Shown here: positions 9,255 through 18,512 of the stretch, in pieces
Position numbering within the stretch: position 1 is the stretch's first letter
Layout: each line of letters starts with the position of its first letter
Assembly: GCA_029866155.1 (NCBI GenBank)
Contig: JARWZW010000010.1
Span: 1 to 64,000 of the forward strand
DNA: 64,000 nucleotides
DNA from: Caulobacter sp.
Lineage (GTDB): Bacteria > Pseudomonadota > Alphaproteobacteria > Caulobacterales > Caulobacteraceae
Direction: 5' to 3'
Program-made: the position numbers and the translations under genes
The notes under the pieces: generated by a model
Told to the model about the DNA's origin: nothing
Databases searched by the model: none
The model's input: only the letters and a program-made list of their open reading frames with translations

Positions 9255-9386
9255 TCAGGACGCATCCTTGGCCGCCGGCGGGCGGCTGGCCGCCTTGCGC
9301 CGGCGAAGATTGGTGCGCAGGGCGGCGGCCAGTCTGGCCTCCTTCTGCTGCTGCTCTTTCAGGGTTTCAGGGGTCGGTTTGGACAT
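9255..9386 (-). CDS. Small basic hypothetical protein
   Basis: This 43-residue protein starts MSKPTPETLKEQQQKEARLA and continues with a basic helix rich in Leu, Arg and Lys (ALRTNLRRRK), then an Ala/Pro tail. Small proteins with an EARLAAALRxNLxRRK pattern are common near murA or tRNA genes in alphaproteobacteria (from memory, not checked). It lies 113 bases upstream of murA on the same strand. The ribosome site is weak (GAGG, about 17 bases away). A nucleic-acid-binding role would be a guess. Confidence 0.55.
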   Translation of the reverse strand: MSKPTPETLKEQQQKEARLAAALRTNLRRRKAASRPPAAKDAS

Positions 9387-9481
9387 GCCGGGAAGAGGTC
9401 CTCCACAAACAAATTCGGTCAAGTCGATTTTTCCCTTCTCCTGACCGCCGACATTGGCTATCAGGCGCGCCTCGCCTTTTC

Positions 9482-9556
<75 letters not shown>

Positions 9557-9578
9557 GGCCTGTTTCGTTCGTCCAGCA

Positions 9579-9956
9579 TCAGATTTTCCGCTCCAGCGGA
9601 ACCACCGTCTGTTCGTTCACCAGAAACAGCGGCGAGTGGGCAAGGTCGATGAACCGCCGCTCATCCTCCAGAAGTTCGAGCGCAGCCGTCCGGGCGGCGG
9701 GGTCAGGATTGGCCATGTCTTCCAGGCTGTCCCACCACAGCTCTGCGATCCCGTCATAGGCCGGCGGTCCGGCCCGGGAGGCAGCCATGGCAGCGAAGGC
9801 ATCATCCGGCAGGGTATGGCTCTGGACGTAGCGCCTGATCCGCAGCAGCCCGGCCCGGGCCGCCACCAGCGGCGCATGGGTCTCCCGCCAATAGGTCTGG
9901 AACTCATCCCGGCTGAGATGCGGCAGCCGGGTCAGGCAGAAACTGATCTTGATCAT
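9579..9956 (-). CDS. EthD domain-containing protein
   Basis: The product is about 125 residues with a ferredoxin-like dimeric alpha+beta barrel of EthD type. An early IKISFCLTRLPHLSRDEFQ segment is followed by YWRETHAPLV, the family's xxHAPL motif. The start MIKISF at 9954-9956 is preferred because AGGA lies about 10 bases upstream; a frame to 9977 adds seven residues. EthD proteins accompany diverse degradation pathways and their biochemical role is mostly unresolved. There is no obvious operon partner. Confidence 0.72.
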   Translation of the reverse strand: MIKISFCLTRLPHLSRDEFQTYWRETHAPLVAARAGLLRIRRYVQSHTLPDDAFAAMAASRAGPPAYDGIAELWWDSLEDMANPDPAARTAALELLEDERRFIDLAHSPLFLVNEQTVVPLERKI

Positions 9957-10046
9957 GGGGCGGGTCCTGTCGGGCATGAATGAACCCGGCCAGACTGCGC
10001 CGCCCTTGCCGACAGCGACAAGGGCGTCCTTGCGTCAACGGGCGAT

Positions 10047-10451
10047 CTAGCCCTTGACCAGCGAGCCTCCGAAATAGCCTGCCGTCGCCACACAGGCGGT
10101 GATGAATCCGCCCCAGGCCAGGTCAGCCGCCACGATTGTCCAGGAAAACCCGTTCAGGGTGGCCATGTTGGTCAGGTCATAGGTGGCGTAGGCCACCAGC
10201 CCGAAGGCCGCCCCGGTGAACAGCGCCGTGGTCCAGGACCCGGCCATCAGCCCGGGCCGCACGGCGAAATACAGGGTCCCGACCAGATAGGTCAGATAGA
10301 AGGCCACGGCCGCCACCATGTTGGGCTTGGCCAGCAGCAGATCGCCGATCTCCCGCTGATAGAGCTTCTGGGCAATGACTGACAGCCACAGGAAGTCCAG
10401 AAGGATGAAGACGGCCCCGGCGGCGACAAAGGCGGCGATGTAGCGAAGCAT
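10047..10451 (-). CDS. DUF2177 family membrane protein
   Basis: This 134-residue protein has four predicted membrane helices. Family features are the first-helix LLDFLWLSVIAQKLYQ, the TYLVGTLYFAVRPGL loop and the YATYDLTNMATL motif. The function of DUF2177 is unknown. It is transcribed alone on the minus strand, and an AT-rich stretch at about 10565-10620 may hold its promoter. Confidence 0.85.
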   Translation of the reverse strand: MLRYIAAFVAAGAVFILLDFLWLSVIAQKLYQREIGDLLLAKPNMVAAVAFYLTYLVGTLYFAVRPGLMAGSWTTALFTGAAFGLVAYATYDLTNMATLNGFSWTIVAADLAWGGFITACVATAGYFGGSLVKG

Positions 10452-11257
10452 GGCGGGTTTCCAGCGGGTTGCAGGTGGAGAAATCTAGCGCAGTTTCGAC
10501 GGAGTCCAGAACAGGCATGGCCAAGCGGCCGGCCCGACCCAGCCTGCGACCCATGACAGTGCATCGGAAGACTGCGCTATTGCATTGTTTTTACGCGATA
10601 ATTACTGCTTTCATGCGTAGGCGCCTATCCCGGAATTCCGTTTGACGGCCTTGACCGACAGGGGATCCGACGTCGAACCGGCCCCTGTTTTTGTCAGGGA
10701 ATCGTCAGATCGGGTCATGGTCTCTGTCGGCTTTATGCAAGGTTTTGTCAGCCGCAGTCCGGCTGCGGCGGCGATATTGGCGCCCCGGCTCGCCGCCCCT
10801 GTTCGGCGCCAGAGCGTGGCGACATGGGCCCCTTGCGGCCGGCTTTCCTCCGGCAACCTGTCCTCCGGTTTGAAACAAGCCTGGTTTCAACGGCGGCGGC
10901 ATCGAAGCGGTAGCATTGATTATCGCACGGCCTGCGTCCTCGCACCTCACTTGCTAGCTGGCGCCGGGCCTTCAGACGGCGCCGCCCGAAACACGGGTCA
11001 AGATCAGGCAAGCCGGACCGGGTGATCGGCGCGCCTTCGAGGGAGTCCCTGGCCGCCTTCCGGCCCCCGGGCCATCGGATCTGGTCGCGGCAAAGTCCCT
11101 GTCGTCGCAGGGTTCGGTAACGCGGGAATCCGGGTCGTCACAGGGTTCGGTAACGACAGAACACGTCCGCTGTAAGAAAGCGCGCGCAGTACGGCGGCAG
11201 GTCGCCCCGCAAGTCAGGCGCCCTGGCCTGCCCCGCGTCACTCCAACGCCTCCCTGA
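10452..11257. other. Long intergenic region without a supported gene
   Basis: The open frames here (for example 10642-11025 plus and 10611-10856 minus) lack known motifs and are high in Arg, Gly and Pro, as expected for chance frames at this GC content. Notable parts are an AT-rich patch at about 10565-10620, a 33-base-period direct repeat at 11101-11155, and no T-tract terminator. The segment adjoins a broken gene (11258-11401), so it may be decayed coding DNA. Confidence 0.5.
11101..11155. repeat. Two-copy 22-bp direct repeat
   Basis: Positions 11101-11122 and 11134-11155 are identical except for one G/A difference at the seventh base. The start-to-start distance is 33 bases. Both contain CAGGGTTCGGTAACG. 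It could be a duplicated operator, or a trace of tandem-repeat coding sequence, because 33 is a multiple of 3. Confidence 0.6.
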
Positions 11258-11401
11258 CTATAGCAGAAAATCGCTGGCAGCGAGGGTCAGGGCGCCGTTC
11301 AGGATCAGGGCGAAGTCGGCCTGGCCATCGCCGTTGACGTCGCCCTGGACCATGGTCTGGCCGCCGACGGAATGACGGGCGGACCACCAGGAGAAATCCT
11401 T
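11258..11401 (-). pseudogene. C-terminal remnant of an M10 serralysin/RTX-type protein
   Basis: The 47 codons before the TAG at 11258-11260 encode a peptide containing GDVNGDGQADFALILNG and ending LTLAASDFLL. This matches the C-terminal end of serralysin-type and other calcium-binding secreted proteins (pattern GDxNGDGxADFxIxLxG...LTxxDFxL), used as a type I secretion end. Upstream in the same frame the similarity stops at a poly-G tract and the end of the next gene. There is no start codon or RTX repeat block, so it is read as a decayed fragment. Confidence 0.6.
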
Positions 11402-11427
11402 CCCCCCCCCCTTGGGGCGAAGGATTT
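11394..11427. repeat. Inverted repeat with a C10 homopolymer arm
   Basis: AAATCCTT (11394-11401) and AAGGATTT (11420-11427) form an 8-bp stem, with further C/G pairing inside. The left arm runs straight into ten consecutive C (11402-11411). It lies between the serralysin-type remnant and the nitronate monooxygenase-like gene and may terminate the latter, although the minus-strand T-tract is poor. Confidence 0.5.
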
Positions 11428-11460
11428 TATTGTCATGGCGCCGCCCCCTCGCGGCCCCCC

Positions 11461-12465
11461 CTACCCCGCCAAGGCCATCCTGGCTCCGGCGGTGAAGCTG
11501 GTCTTTTCGGCAAGACCGGCCTTGGCGGCTTCGTATTCGGCGGCCAGGCGGTCGACCATCTGGCCGGCGGTGGGGATGTCCTTGACGGCCCCGATGCCCT
11601 GGCCGCAGCCCCAGATGTCGCGCCAGGCCTTGGCTTCCTGGTTGCCGCCCGAGCCGAAGTTCATCTTGGACGGATCGCTCTGGGGCAGGTTGTCGGGGTC
11701 CAGGCCCGCCGCCACGATGGAGGGACGCAGATAGTTGCCATGAACGCCGGTGAACAGGTTGGAATAGACGATGTCGTCGGCGGCGCTTTCGACGATCATG
11801 TCCTTGTAGCCCTCGGCGGCCCGGGCTTCCTGGGTCGCGATGAAGGCCGAGCCGATATAGGCCAGATCGGCGCCCATGGCCTGGGCCGACAGGATGGAGC
11901 GGCCGTGGGCGATGGCGCCGGACAGGGCCACCGGCCCGTCGAACCATTCGCGGATTTCCTGGACCAGGGCGAAGGGCGAAGTGCCGCCGGCATGGCCGCC
12001 GGCCCCGGCCGCCACGGGAATCAGGCCGTCGGCGCCCTTTTCGATGGCCTTGTGGGCGAAGCGGTCGGTGATCACGTCATGCAGGGTGATGCCGCCCCAG
12101 GCATGGACGGCGTCATTGACGTCCTCGCGGGCGCCCAGGGAGGTGATCATGATCGGCACCTTGTATTTGGCGCAGAGCTCGATGTCCTCTTCCAGCCGGT
12201 TGTTGGTCCGGTGGACGATCTGGTTGGCGGCGAAGGGCGCCGAGGGACGGTCGGGATTGGCCCGGTCCCAGGCGGCCAGTTCCTCGGTGATCTGGGCCAG
12301 CCATTCATCCAGCTGCGAGATCGGCCGGGCGTTCAGGGACGGAAAACTGCCAACAATCCCGGCCTTGCACTGGGCGATCACCAGTTCCGGACCGGAAATG
12401 ATGAACAGCGGCGAGGCGATCACCGGCAGGCGCAGGCGGTCGCGCAGGATGGGAGGCAGGGCCAT
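11461..12465 (-). CDS. Nitronate monooxygenase family protein
   Basis: The 334-residue FMN-dependent TIM-barrel protein has MALPPILRDRLRLPVIASPL at its N-terminus, PFAANQIVHRTNNR in the middle, the FMN-phosphate loop VAAGAGGHAGG and GADLAYIGSAFIATQEA. Nitronate monooxygenases (2-nitropropane dioxygenase family) oxidise nitronates; the family also includes enoyl-ACP-reductase-like members. I use the ATG at 12463-12465, because the frame further upstream is not conserved-looking. It diverges from mutA across 12466-12634. Confidence 0.83.
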   Translation of the reverse strand: MALPPILRDRLRLPVIASPLFIISGPELVIAQCKAGIVGSFPSLNARPISQLDEWLAQITEELAAWDRANPDRPSAPFAANQIVHRTNNRLEEDIELCAKYKVPIMITSLGAREDVNDAVHAWGGITLHDVITDRFAHKAIEKGADGLIPVAAGAGGHAGGTSPFALVQEIREWFDGPVALSGAIAHGRSILSAQAMGADLAYIGSAFIATQEARAAEGYKDMIVESAADDIVYSNLFTGVHGNYLRPSIVAAGLDPDNLPQSDPSKMNFGSGGNQEAKAWRDIWGCGQGIGAVKDIPTAGQMVDRLAAEYEAAKAGLAEKTSFTAGARMALAG

Positions 12466-12483
12466 GGAAGCGTCTTTCTGAAA

Positions 12484-12499
12484 ACGTGATATACAACGT
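12484..12499. promoter_or_regulatory. Imperfect palindrome upstream of the nitronate monooxygenase-like gene
   Basis: ACGTGATATACAACGT reads as a dyad with 12 of 16 positions symmetric and lies 19 bases before the start codon. Its AT-rich centre contrasts with the flanking GC-rich DNA. It may be an operator (TetR or MarR type) or just the -10 region. No regulator gene is adjacent. Confidence 0.3.
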
Positions 12500-12634
12500 A
12501 AATAGATCAGCACCCCGGACCCGGCAAGGGGACAAAACAGGCGCCGCCAGGGCGCCTGACGCCGGCGCGGCAAAGGGTCGGCGAGGACAATTGCTGCCCC
12601 CTTGTTCGCTTGACGCTCCTTACGTCAAAAGCGC

Positions 12635-14113
12635 ATGACCCGGCTGACGACTGACCCTTTTGCATTGGGAGACTTCGCCTTGAGCGGACCTGTCCTGTCC
12701 CTGGCTGACGACTTTGAGCCTGCGCCCCGCGCCGAATGGCTGGCCCTGGTCGAAAAGACCCTCAAGGGGCAATCCCTTGAAGAGGCGCTGGAGAGCCGCA
12801 CCCTGGGCGGACTGAAGATCGAGCCGCTCTATCTGGATGGCCCGGCCAATCCCCGCGACCTGCGGCCCCGGGACCTGCACCGGCCCTGGGACCTGCGGAC
12901 GATCACCGCCCATCCCGATCCGGTCATGGCCAATGCCGAGATCCTGAAGGATCTGGAACAGGGGGCCGCCTCGGTCCTGGTGAAGATCGACCCGCAAGGC
13001 CTGGCCGGCGTGGCGGTCGGCGACGCCGCCGGCCTGGCCCGGACCCTGGACGGGGTGATTCTGGACCTGGCGCCGGTGGCGCTGGACGCCGGCTTCCTGG
13101 GCCCCAAGGCGGCCGACTGGCTGGCGACCCTGGCCAAGGCGGCGCCGGGCGCGCCCCTGACCTTCCATATGGATCCGGTCTCGGCCTTTGCCCGCAGCGG
13201 CGCCAGCCCGGGCCCGATGGAAAGCCATCTGGTCTCGGCGGCCACGGTGGGCGCGCGACTTCTGGACATCCATCCCAAGGCCAGCCTGATGCTGGCCAGC
13301 GGGTCTGCCGTGCATGAAGCCGGCGGCGGCGAGGTGGAGGAACTGGCGGTGATGATCGCCGCCGCAGCCGCCTACGCCCGGTCCCTTGTCCGGGCCGGCC
13401 TGACCATGGACCAGGCCTTCGGCGCCATCACTCTGGGGCTCAGCCTGGACGGCGAGTATTTCACCGGCATCGCCAAGGTGCGGGCCGCCCGGGCCCTGTG
13501 GGCGCGGCTGACCGGCGCCTGCGGGGTTTCGGTCCCCGCCAGGATCGAAGTCCGGTCGTCCGGCCGCATGCTGACCTGCAAGGATGCCTGGACCAACCTG
13601 CTGCGGATCACCGCCGCCGGCTTCGCCGCCGCCGTCGGCGGGGCCGACAGCATTGTCCTGGGCGCCTTCACCGACGCTCTTGGCCTGCCCACCACCTTCG
13701 CCCGCCGCCAGAGCCGCAACACCCAGCTGGTCTTGATGGAGGAGGCCCATCTGGGCCGGGTGGCCGATCCGGCCGGCGGTTGCAGTTATCTGGAAAGCCT
13801 GACGGACCAGATGGCCCGCGGCGCCTGGGCGCGGTTTACCGCCATTGAAGGCGCAGGCGGGATCATCGAGGCCCTGTCCGGCGGCGATATCGCCCGGGCT
13901 GTGGCCGAAACCCGCGACGCCTGGCTGGCGGCGCCGGGCAAGGTGCTGGGTGTCAACGCCTTCCCCATCAAGGACCAGGCGCCCATCGCCGTGGAAACGG
14001 CCGATCCCGCCGCCTTTGCCGTGGCCGGCCCGGATGTGCGCCTGCCCGGCCCCTCTGCCGCCTGCCCGCCCCTGACCCCCATGCGGCTCGCCGCCGCGCT
14101 CGAGGAGGCCTGA
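12635..14113 (+). CDS. mutA: Methylmalonyl-CoA mutase small subunit
   Basis: This is the non-catalytic beta subunit of the B12-dependent heterodimer that interconverts (R)-methylmalonyl-CoA and succinyl-CoA. The 492 residues show a mutase TIM barrel ([34 protein letters not shown]) and a degenerate C-terminal half. It lacks the DxHxxG cobalamin motif, as usual for this subunit. Start: ATG 12635 lacks a good ribosome site, whereas TTG 12680-12682 has GGGAG 8 bases upstream and would give a shorter, typical N-terminus ([12 protein letters not shown]). The mutB start is 4 bases downstream. Confidence 0.93.
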   Translation: MTRLTTDPFALGDFALSGPVLSLADDFEPAPRAEWLALVEKTLKGQSLEEALESRTLGGLKIEPLYLDGPANPRDLRPRDLHRPWDLRTITAHPDPVMANAEILKDLEQGAASVLVKIDPQGLAGVAVGDAAGLARTLDGVILDLAPVALDAGFLGPKAADWLATLAKAAPGAPLTFHMDPVSAFARSGASPGPMESHLVSAATVGARLLDIHPKASLMLASGSAVHEAGGGEVEELAVMIAAAAAYARSLVRAGLTMDQAFGAITLGLSLDGEYFTGIAKVRAARALWARLTGACGVSVPARIEVRSSGRMLTCKDAWTNLLRITAAGFAAAVGGADSIVLGAFTDALGLPTTFARRQSRNTQLVLMEEAHLGRVADPAGGCSYLESLTDQMARGAWARFTAIEGAGGIIEALSGGDIARAVAETRDAWLAAPGKVLGVNAFPIKDQAPIAVETADPAAFAVAGPDVRLPGPSAACPPLTPMRLAAALEEA

Positions 14114-14117
14114 GCCC

Positions 14118-16286
14118 ATGTCCGCCTTCCCCAATTTCGCCGACCTGCCCTTTGACGCCGAGGCTCCCGCCTCTGCCGCCGGCGCTGCTCCGTCGGGCCC
14201 GGCGTGGGAAACCCCGGAAGGCATCTCCGTCGCCTCCGCCTATGGGCCGGACGATGTCGCGGGTCTCGACTTCCTCACCGGCTATCCGGGTGTCGCCCCG
14301 TTCCTGCGTGGCCCCTACCCGACCATGTATGTCACCAACCCCTGGACCATTCGGCAGTATGCCGGGTTCTCCACGGCCGAGGACTCCAACGCCTTCTACC
14401 GCCGCAACCTGGCCGCCGGTCAGATGGGCCTTTCCGTTGCCTTCGACCTGGCCACCCATCGGGGCTACGACTCCGACCATGAGCGGGTGAAGGGCGATGT
14501 CGGGATGGCCGGCGTGGCCATCGATTCCATCCTCGACATGCGCACCCTGTTCGACGGCATCCCGCTGGACAAGATGAGCGTCTCGATGACCATGAACGGC
14601 GCGGTGCTGCCGATCCTGGCCCTCTATATCGTGGCGGCCGAGGAACAGGGCGTGTCGCCCGAAAAGCTGTCAGGGACCATCCAGAACGACATCCTCAAGG
14701 AGTTCATGGTCCGCAACACCTACATCTATCCGCCCCTGCCTTCGATGCGGATTATTTCCGACATCTTTTCATACACTTCGGCGAAGATGCCGAAATTCAA
14801 TTCCATCTCGATTTCCGGCTATCACATGCAGGAAGCGGGCGCGACGGCCGACCTAGAACTGGCCTATACGCTTGCTGACGGCATCGAATATGCCCGGGCC
14901 GGGGTCGCCGCCGGCATGACCATCGACCAGTTTGCGCCGCGCCTCAGCTTCTTCTGGGCCATCGGCATGAACTACTTCATGGAAGTGGCCAAGATGCGCG
15001 CCGCCCGGCTGCTCTGGGCGAGGCTGATGAAGCGGGAGTTTGACCCCAAGGACAGCCGCTCCCTGTCCCTGCGCACCCACAGCCAGACCTCCGGTTGGTC
15101 CCTGGCCGCCCAGGACGTCTACAACAATGTGCCCCGGACCTGTGTCGAGGCCATGGCGGCGGTCAACGGCCAGACCCAGAGCCTGCACACCAACAGTCTG
15201 GACGAAGCCCTTGCCTTGCCGACGGATTTCTCCGCCCGGATCAGCCGCAACACCCAGCTGTTCCTGCAGATGGAAAGCGGCACGACCCGGGTCGCCGACC
15301 CCTGGGGCGGCAGCTACTATGTCGAGAAGCTGACCCACGATCTGGCCGCCCGAGCCCTGACCCATATCGAGGAGGTCGAGGCCCTCGGCGGCATGGCCAA
15401 GGCCATCGACCAGGGCCTGCCCAAGCTGCGGATCGAGGAAGCCGCCGCCCGCACCCAGGCCCGGATCGACGCCGGCAAGCAGAGCGTGGTCGGGGTCAAT
15501 CGCTACCGGCCCGAGGTCGCCGACGATATTCCGGTGCTGAAGGTCGACAACAGCGCCGTGCGCACTGCCCAGCTGGAAAAGCTGAAGCGACTCAAGGCCG
15601 AACGCAACGAAGCCGAGACGCATAGCGCCCTGGACGCCCTGGAGGCCGGGGCCCGCAGCGACGGCAACCTGCTGGAACTTGCGGTCAATGCCGCCCGGGC
15701 CAAGGCCACCGTCGGTGAAATCAGCTATGCGCTGGAAAAGGTGTTCGGTCGCCACCGGGCCGAGATCAAGTCGATCCAGGGGGTCTATATGGCCGAGGCC
15801 GGCGACAACGCCCTTGTGCAACGCGCCCGCTCCATGGTGGAGGCCTTTGAACAGGCCGATGGCCGCCGCCCGCGCATCCTGATCGCCAAGATGGGCCAGG
15901 ACGGCCATGACCGGGGCCAGAAAGTTATCGCCACGGCCTTTGCCGACCTGGGCTTCGATGTCGATATCGGTCCGCTGTTCCAGACTCCCGCCGAGGCTGC
16001 TCGTCAGGCCGTAGAGAACGACGTCCATGTGGTGGGCGCCAGTTCCCTGGCGGCCGGCCACCTGACCCTGGCGCCGGAACTGAAGGACGAGCTGGCGAAA
16101 CAGGGCCGGCCGGACATCATGACGGTGATCGGCGGGGTCATTCCGCAGCAGGACTGGCCGGCCCTGGAAGCGGCGGGTGTGGCGGCCATCTTCCCGCCCG
16201 GCACCGTCATCGCAGAGGCCGCCATCGAGCTGTTGCAGAAACTGAACCGGCAGCTGGGCTACGAACAGGCCGTCGCGGCGGAATAG
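14118..16286 (+). CDS. mutB: Methylmalonyl-CoA mutase large (catalytic) subunit
   Basis: The 722-residue adenosylcobalamin-dependent subunit links propionyl-CoA breakdown to succinyl-CoA. The substrate barrel contains [17 protein letters not shown] and the [17 protein letters not shown]-type region (here [16 protein letters not shown]). The C-terminal Rossmann-like B12 domain carries [13 protein letters not shown], with the cobalt-ligand motif DxHxxG at Asp595, His597 and Gly600. It is co-transcribed with mutA. The MeaB chaperone is encoded 3.2 kb downstream rather than adjacent. Confidence 0.97.
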   Translation: MSAFPNFADLPFDAEAPASAAGAAPSGPAWETPEGISVASAYGPDDVAGLDFLTGYPGVAPFLRGPYPTMYVTNPWTIRQYAGFSTAEDSNAFYRRNLAAGQMGLSVAFDLATHRGYDSDHERVKGDVGMAGVAIDSILDMRTLFDGIPLDKMSVSMTMNGAVLPILALYIVAAEEQGVSPEKLSGTIQNDILKEFMVRNTYIYPPLPSMRIISDIFSYTSAKMPKFNSISISGYHMQEAGATADLELAYTLADGIEYARAGVAAGMTIDQFAPRLSFFWAIGMNYFMEVAKMRAARLLWARLMKREFDPKDSRSLSLRTHSQTSGWSLAAQDVYNNVPRTCVEAMAAVNGQTQSLHTNSLDEALALPTDFSARISRNTQLFLQMESGTTRVADPWGGSYYVEKLTHDLAARALTHIEEVEALGGMAKAIDQGLPKLRIEEAAARTQARIDAGKQSVVGVNRYRPEVADDIPVLKVDNSAVRTAQLEKLKRLKAERNEAETHSALDALEAGARSDGNLLELAVNAARAKATVGEISYALEKVFGRHRAEIKSIQGVYMAEAGDNALVQRARSMVEAFEQADGRRPRILIAKMGQDGHDRGQKVIATAFADLGFDVDIGPLFQTPAEAARQAVENDVHVVGASSLAAGHLTLAPELKDELAKQGRPDIMTVIGGVIPQQDWPALEAAGVAAIFPPGTVIAEAAIELLQKLNRQLGYEQAVAAE

Positions 16287-16331
16287 CGCTCCTGACGACC
16301 CGGGCCAACCAACAGCCGGAAGGCGAGAGAA

Positions 16332-16362
16332 TAACTCTTAACATCGCTCGCGAGGAGAGTTA
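16332..16362. promoter_or_regulatory. Dyad TAACTCT-N17-AGAGTTA upstream of the periplasmic protein gene
   Basis: Seven-base perfect arms (16332-16338 and 16356-16362) flank a GC-rich centre and contain two TTAAC elements. TTAA half-sites resemble CtrA-type boxes, but the spacing is not the canonical 7 bases. It may be an operator or 5' leader hairpin for the gene at 16403. Confidence 0.3.
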
Positions 16363-16402
16363 ACCTTTCCGCAGGCTTTCGGGCCGTGCGGGGAGATACG
16401 AC

Positions 16403-17080
16403 ATGTGGCCATGGCGACTAGGCGCTCTGTCGGGACTGCTGTTTGCAGCCCTGACCCTGCCGGCGGCGTCCCAGACGGCGCCGCCTCCGACCACCGGTCC
16501 GGGCGCAAGACCAGCCCCCCAGGCCCGCCCCCCTGTGCAAAAGGCGACAGCAGCCGTGAGACCGCCTGTGGAGCGGCCGGCGGAACCCGCGTCCCAGGGC
16601 GGGATCGACTGGAAGTCGGCCGTCACGGGCGCGCGACGGTCGGAAGGCGATCAGGCGCTTCTCGGCAAGCTTGACCGGGCGGCCATCGACAAGACGGCCG
16701 TGCCCATCCTCCTGCCGGCTGATCCGGCCCTGACCGGCAATGCCCGGCTCTACAGTTTCGGCGACTATTACAGCCTCTCGGCCGATCTTCCCGGGGTCGG
16801 GGTCTCCATGTCCGGAACCACAACGACGGTGGCCCTGCCGGCTCAGTCGCCGCTCAAGATGTCCGCCGATACGCCCGAACAGCTGGTCATCCAGCGCACG
16901 GTGGACGGCCAGCTGGCCAGTTTTGTGCGGTTTGGCGTGCTCTATACGGTGGAGGTCCGGTGTGACGACCCCAAGGATTCGCGCTGCCGCAATGAAACCC
17001 TGGTTCGTCAGATCCAGGGCCAGACCAATCGCGTCGTCATGGGCCGGGCTGCGCGCCAGGCCGCCGGTCTGGGGGGCTAG
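16403..17080 (+). CDS. Hypothetical exported protein
   Basis: The 225-residue product has a signal peptide (cleavage near LTLPAASQ, about residue 24), a Pro/Ala-rich linker to about residue 65 and a soluble beta-rich domain. That domain has the motif RLYSFGDYYSLSADLPGVGVSM and two cysteines in VRCDDPKDSRCRNE that probably pair. I do not recognise the family. The stop is 3 bases before the M23-like lipoprotein gene, so the two are likely one operon and may act together in the cell envelope. Confidence 0.7.
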   Translation: MWPWRLGALSGLLFAALTLPAASQTAPPPTTGPGARPAPQARPPVQKATAAVRPPVERPAEPASQGGIDWKSAVTGARRSEGDQALLGKLDRAAIDKTAVPILLPADPALTGNARLYSFGDYYSLSADLPGVGVSMSGTTTTVALPAQSPLKMSADTPEQLVIQRTVDGQLASFVRFGVLYTVEVRCDDPKDSRCRNETLVRQIQGQTNRVVMGRAARQAAGLGG

Positions 17081-17083
17081 GCC

Positions 17084-17986
17084 ATGAAACTCAGAACCTT
17101 ACCGCTCCTGGCCGTGCTGGTCCTGGCCTTGGGAGTCTCGGCCTGCGAGGACAAGAAGGCCGTCCCCCCCCCGGCGCCCGCACCCCCTGCCCAGCCGACC
17201 AGCCCGGCCGAGCCCGTTGCTGAAAACGCCGGCGACGGCGGGTCAGAGCAGCTTCCGGACGAGCCCCTGCCGACCGATCCGGTCGATCCGGTGGCCTCGC
17301 CCCAGCCGACTCCGCCCTCACCGCCCGTTCCCATCGATTTCGCCCATAACGAGGCAGGGTCGCTGATCCCGGGCTCAGGCTCGGGCTATCTCGACCGCAC
17401 GGTCTGGTCACCCCAGATGTGTTTTCCATTCGAAGAGACAGCCTTCGCCAATTCCCAGGTCTATGGCCCGGGGGGATACAAGGGCCCGGCCGGAACGAGC
17501 CAGTGCAACGCGGCGGCCTATAGCCTGCCCTGGCGGGACAATTTCTGCGAGACCCGGGGCTATTCCAGCCCGCTCTGCGCCAATGGCAAGGGTCATCAAG
17601 GCCAGGATATCCGGCCTGCCACCTGCAAGAGGGGTGTTCACTGGGTCGTGGCCGCCGAGGCCGGGACCATCACCGATATCGGAACCTACAGCGTAACCCT
17701 GACCGCCGCTGCCGCCCCTCACCGGGTCTATCGCTATCTGCACCTGCAGATGGCCAGCCTGTCAGTGGCCGAAGGGTCCACGGTCGCCAGGGGCGGAAGA
17801 CTGGGCAAGGCCTCCAACGATTTCGGCAGCACGCCCACCACCATCCACATGCATTTCGAGCTGCGGGCGGGGGTGGCCGGAGTCAGCACCGATGGCAAGC
17901 CGGTGATGGTCCATACCTTCCTGCCACCTTATCTGAGTCTGGTTGAGTCCTACCGGCGCAAGATCAATGGCGGGACCTGCAGCTGA
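17084..17986 (+). CDS. M23-type (LytM-like) peptidase lipoprotein
   Basis: The signal peptide ends in the lipobox LGVSAC (Cys21), which predicts lipid anchoring. A Pro-rich linker of about 70 residues follows, and then a LytM-like domain. That domain carries HQGQDI as the H-x3-D metal motif, a YLHL strand and HMHFELR as the H-x-H motif, all consistent with a zinc-binding endopeptidase that cuts peptide cross-links. The extra cysteines suggest disulfides. It is paired with the preceding exported protein. Catalytic competence is probable because all three motif groups are present. Confidence 0.83.
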   Translation: MKLRTLPLLAVLVLALGVSACEDKKAVPPPAPAPPAQPTSPAEPVAENAGDGGSEQLPDEPLPTDPVDPVASPQPTPPSPPVPIDFAHNEAGSLIPGSGSGYLDRTVWSPQMCFPFEETAFANSQVYGPGGYKGPAGTSQCNAAAYSLPWRDNFCETRGYSSPLCANGKGHQGQDIRPATCKRGVHWVVAAEAGTITDIGTYSVTLTAAAAPHRVYRYLHLQMASLSVAEGSTVARGGRLGKASNDFGSTPTTIHMHFELRAGVAGVSTDGKPVMVHTFLPPYLSLVESYRRKINGGTCS

Positions 17987-18004
17987 AGGCCGAGGTCTGG
18001 CCGG

Positions 18005-18418
18005 TCAGGCCGCCGGCATGACCTTTCTGCCCTTCTTTCGGGCCCTTTGCTTGAGCGGCACGTCGGCTGGGGCGCCATGGCGGTCTTCCACGTCCTTCTG
18101 CAGAGCCGTGGCGGCCATGAGGTGGCCCTGCCAGAAAAAGTCCACGGCATCCCCGACAATCGGGATTTCCGAGGTCAGGGCGTCGACCCCCAGATAGGTC
18201 ACCATGCGGGCCAGGGTCAGCAGCGAAGCCCCGGCCTGCAAGCCCTGGATCAGGAGGAATCCGCCGGCGGCGAGGCTGTAGACGATGCCCACCCCGGGAA
18301 TCCAGGTCAGAAGGCCGTCCATGCCGATGCCGAAGGGACCGATGCCGATCACCCGGTCGGAGACCTTCTTGATCGTCTCGGCGTTCTTCCAGGCGTTATG
18401 GGCGCGTTCGCGGCTCAT
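18005..18418 (-). CDS. DUF4112 family membrane protein
   Basis: The 137-residue product shows the DUF4112 pattern: an N-terminal amphipathic helix, SDRVIGIGPFGIGMDGLLTW, and the PGVGIVYSLAAGGFLLIQG membrane hairpin, with a second hairpin and a D-FFWQGH motif. It ends in a basic tail. The function is unknown. I use the ATG at 18416-18418; a TTG 9 bases upstream is possible. It follows a second DUF4112 gene on the same strand, 95 bases away. Confidence 0.83.
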   Translation of the reverse strand: MSRERAHNAWKNAETIKKVSDRVIGIGPFGIGMDGLLTWIPGVGIVYSLAAGGFLLIQGLQAGASLLTLARMVTYLGVDALTSEIPIVGDAVDFFWQGHLMAATALQKDVEDRHGAPADVPLKQRARKKGRKVMPAA

Positions 18419-18512
18419 GATGGTCAAAGCCTATACCGACGCGACGGGTTCCCGCCAGTGGGCGCCGGTGGACTTTTGTGAACTTCGGCCAGCCTGATTC
18501 AGGTGGCCAGGC

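Noticed and set aside
10642-11025. Plus-strand 127-residue frame in the gene-free region
   Set aside because: No recognisable motif, unusual Arg/Ser/Ala composition, no ribosome site.
11258-11947. 229-residue minus-strand frame
   Set aside because: All but the last 47 codons overlap the nitronate monooxygenase-like gene in another frame; only the C-terminal remnant is meaningful.
12620-14224. 534-residue minus-strand frame opposite mutA
   Set aside because: Gly/Arg/Gln-rich composition and full overlap with a recognised gene mark it as an antisense shadow.
14853-16061. 402-residue minus-strand frame opposite mutB
   Set aside because: Complete overlap with the mutase coding region and no domain pattern.
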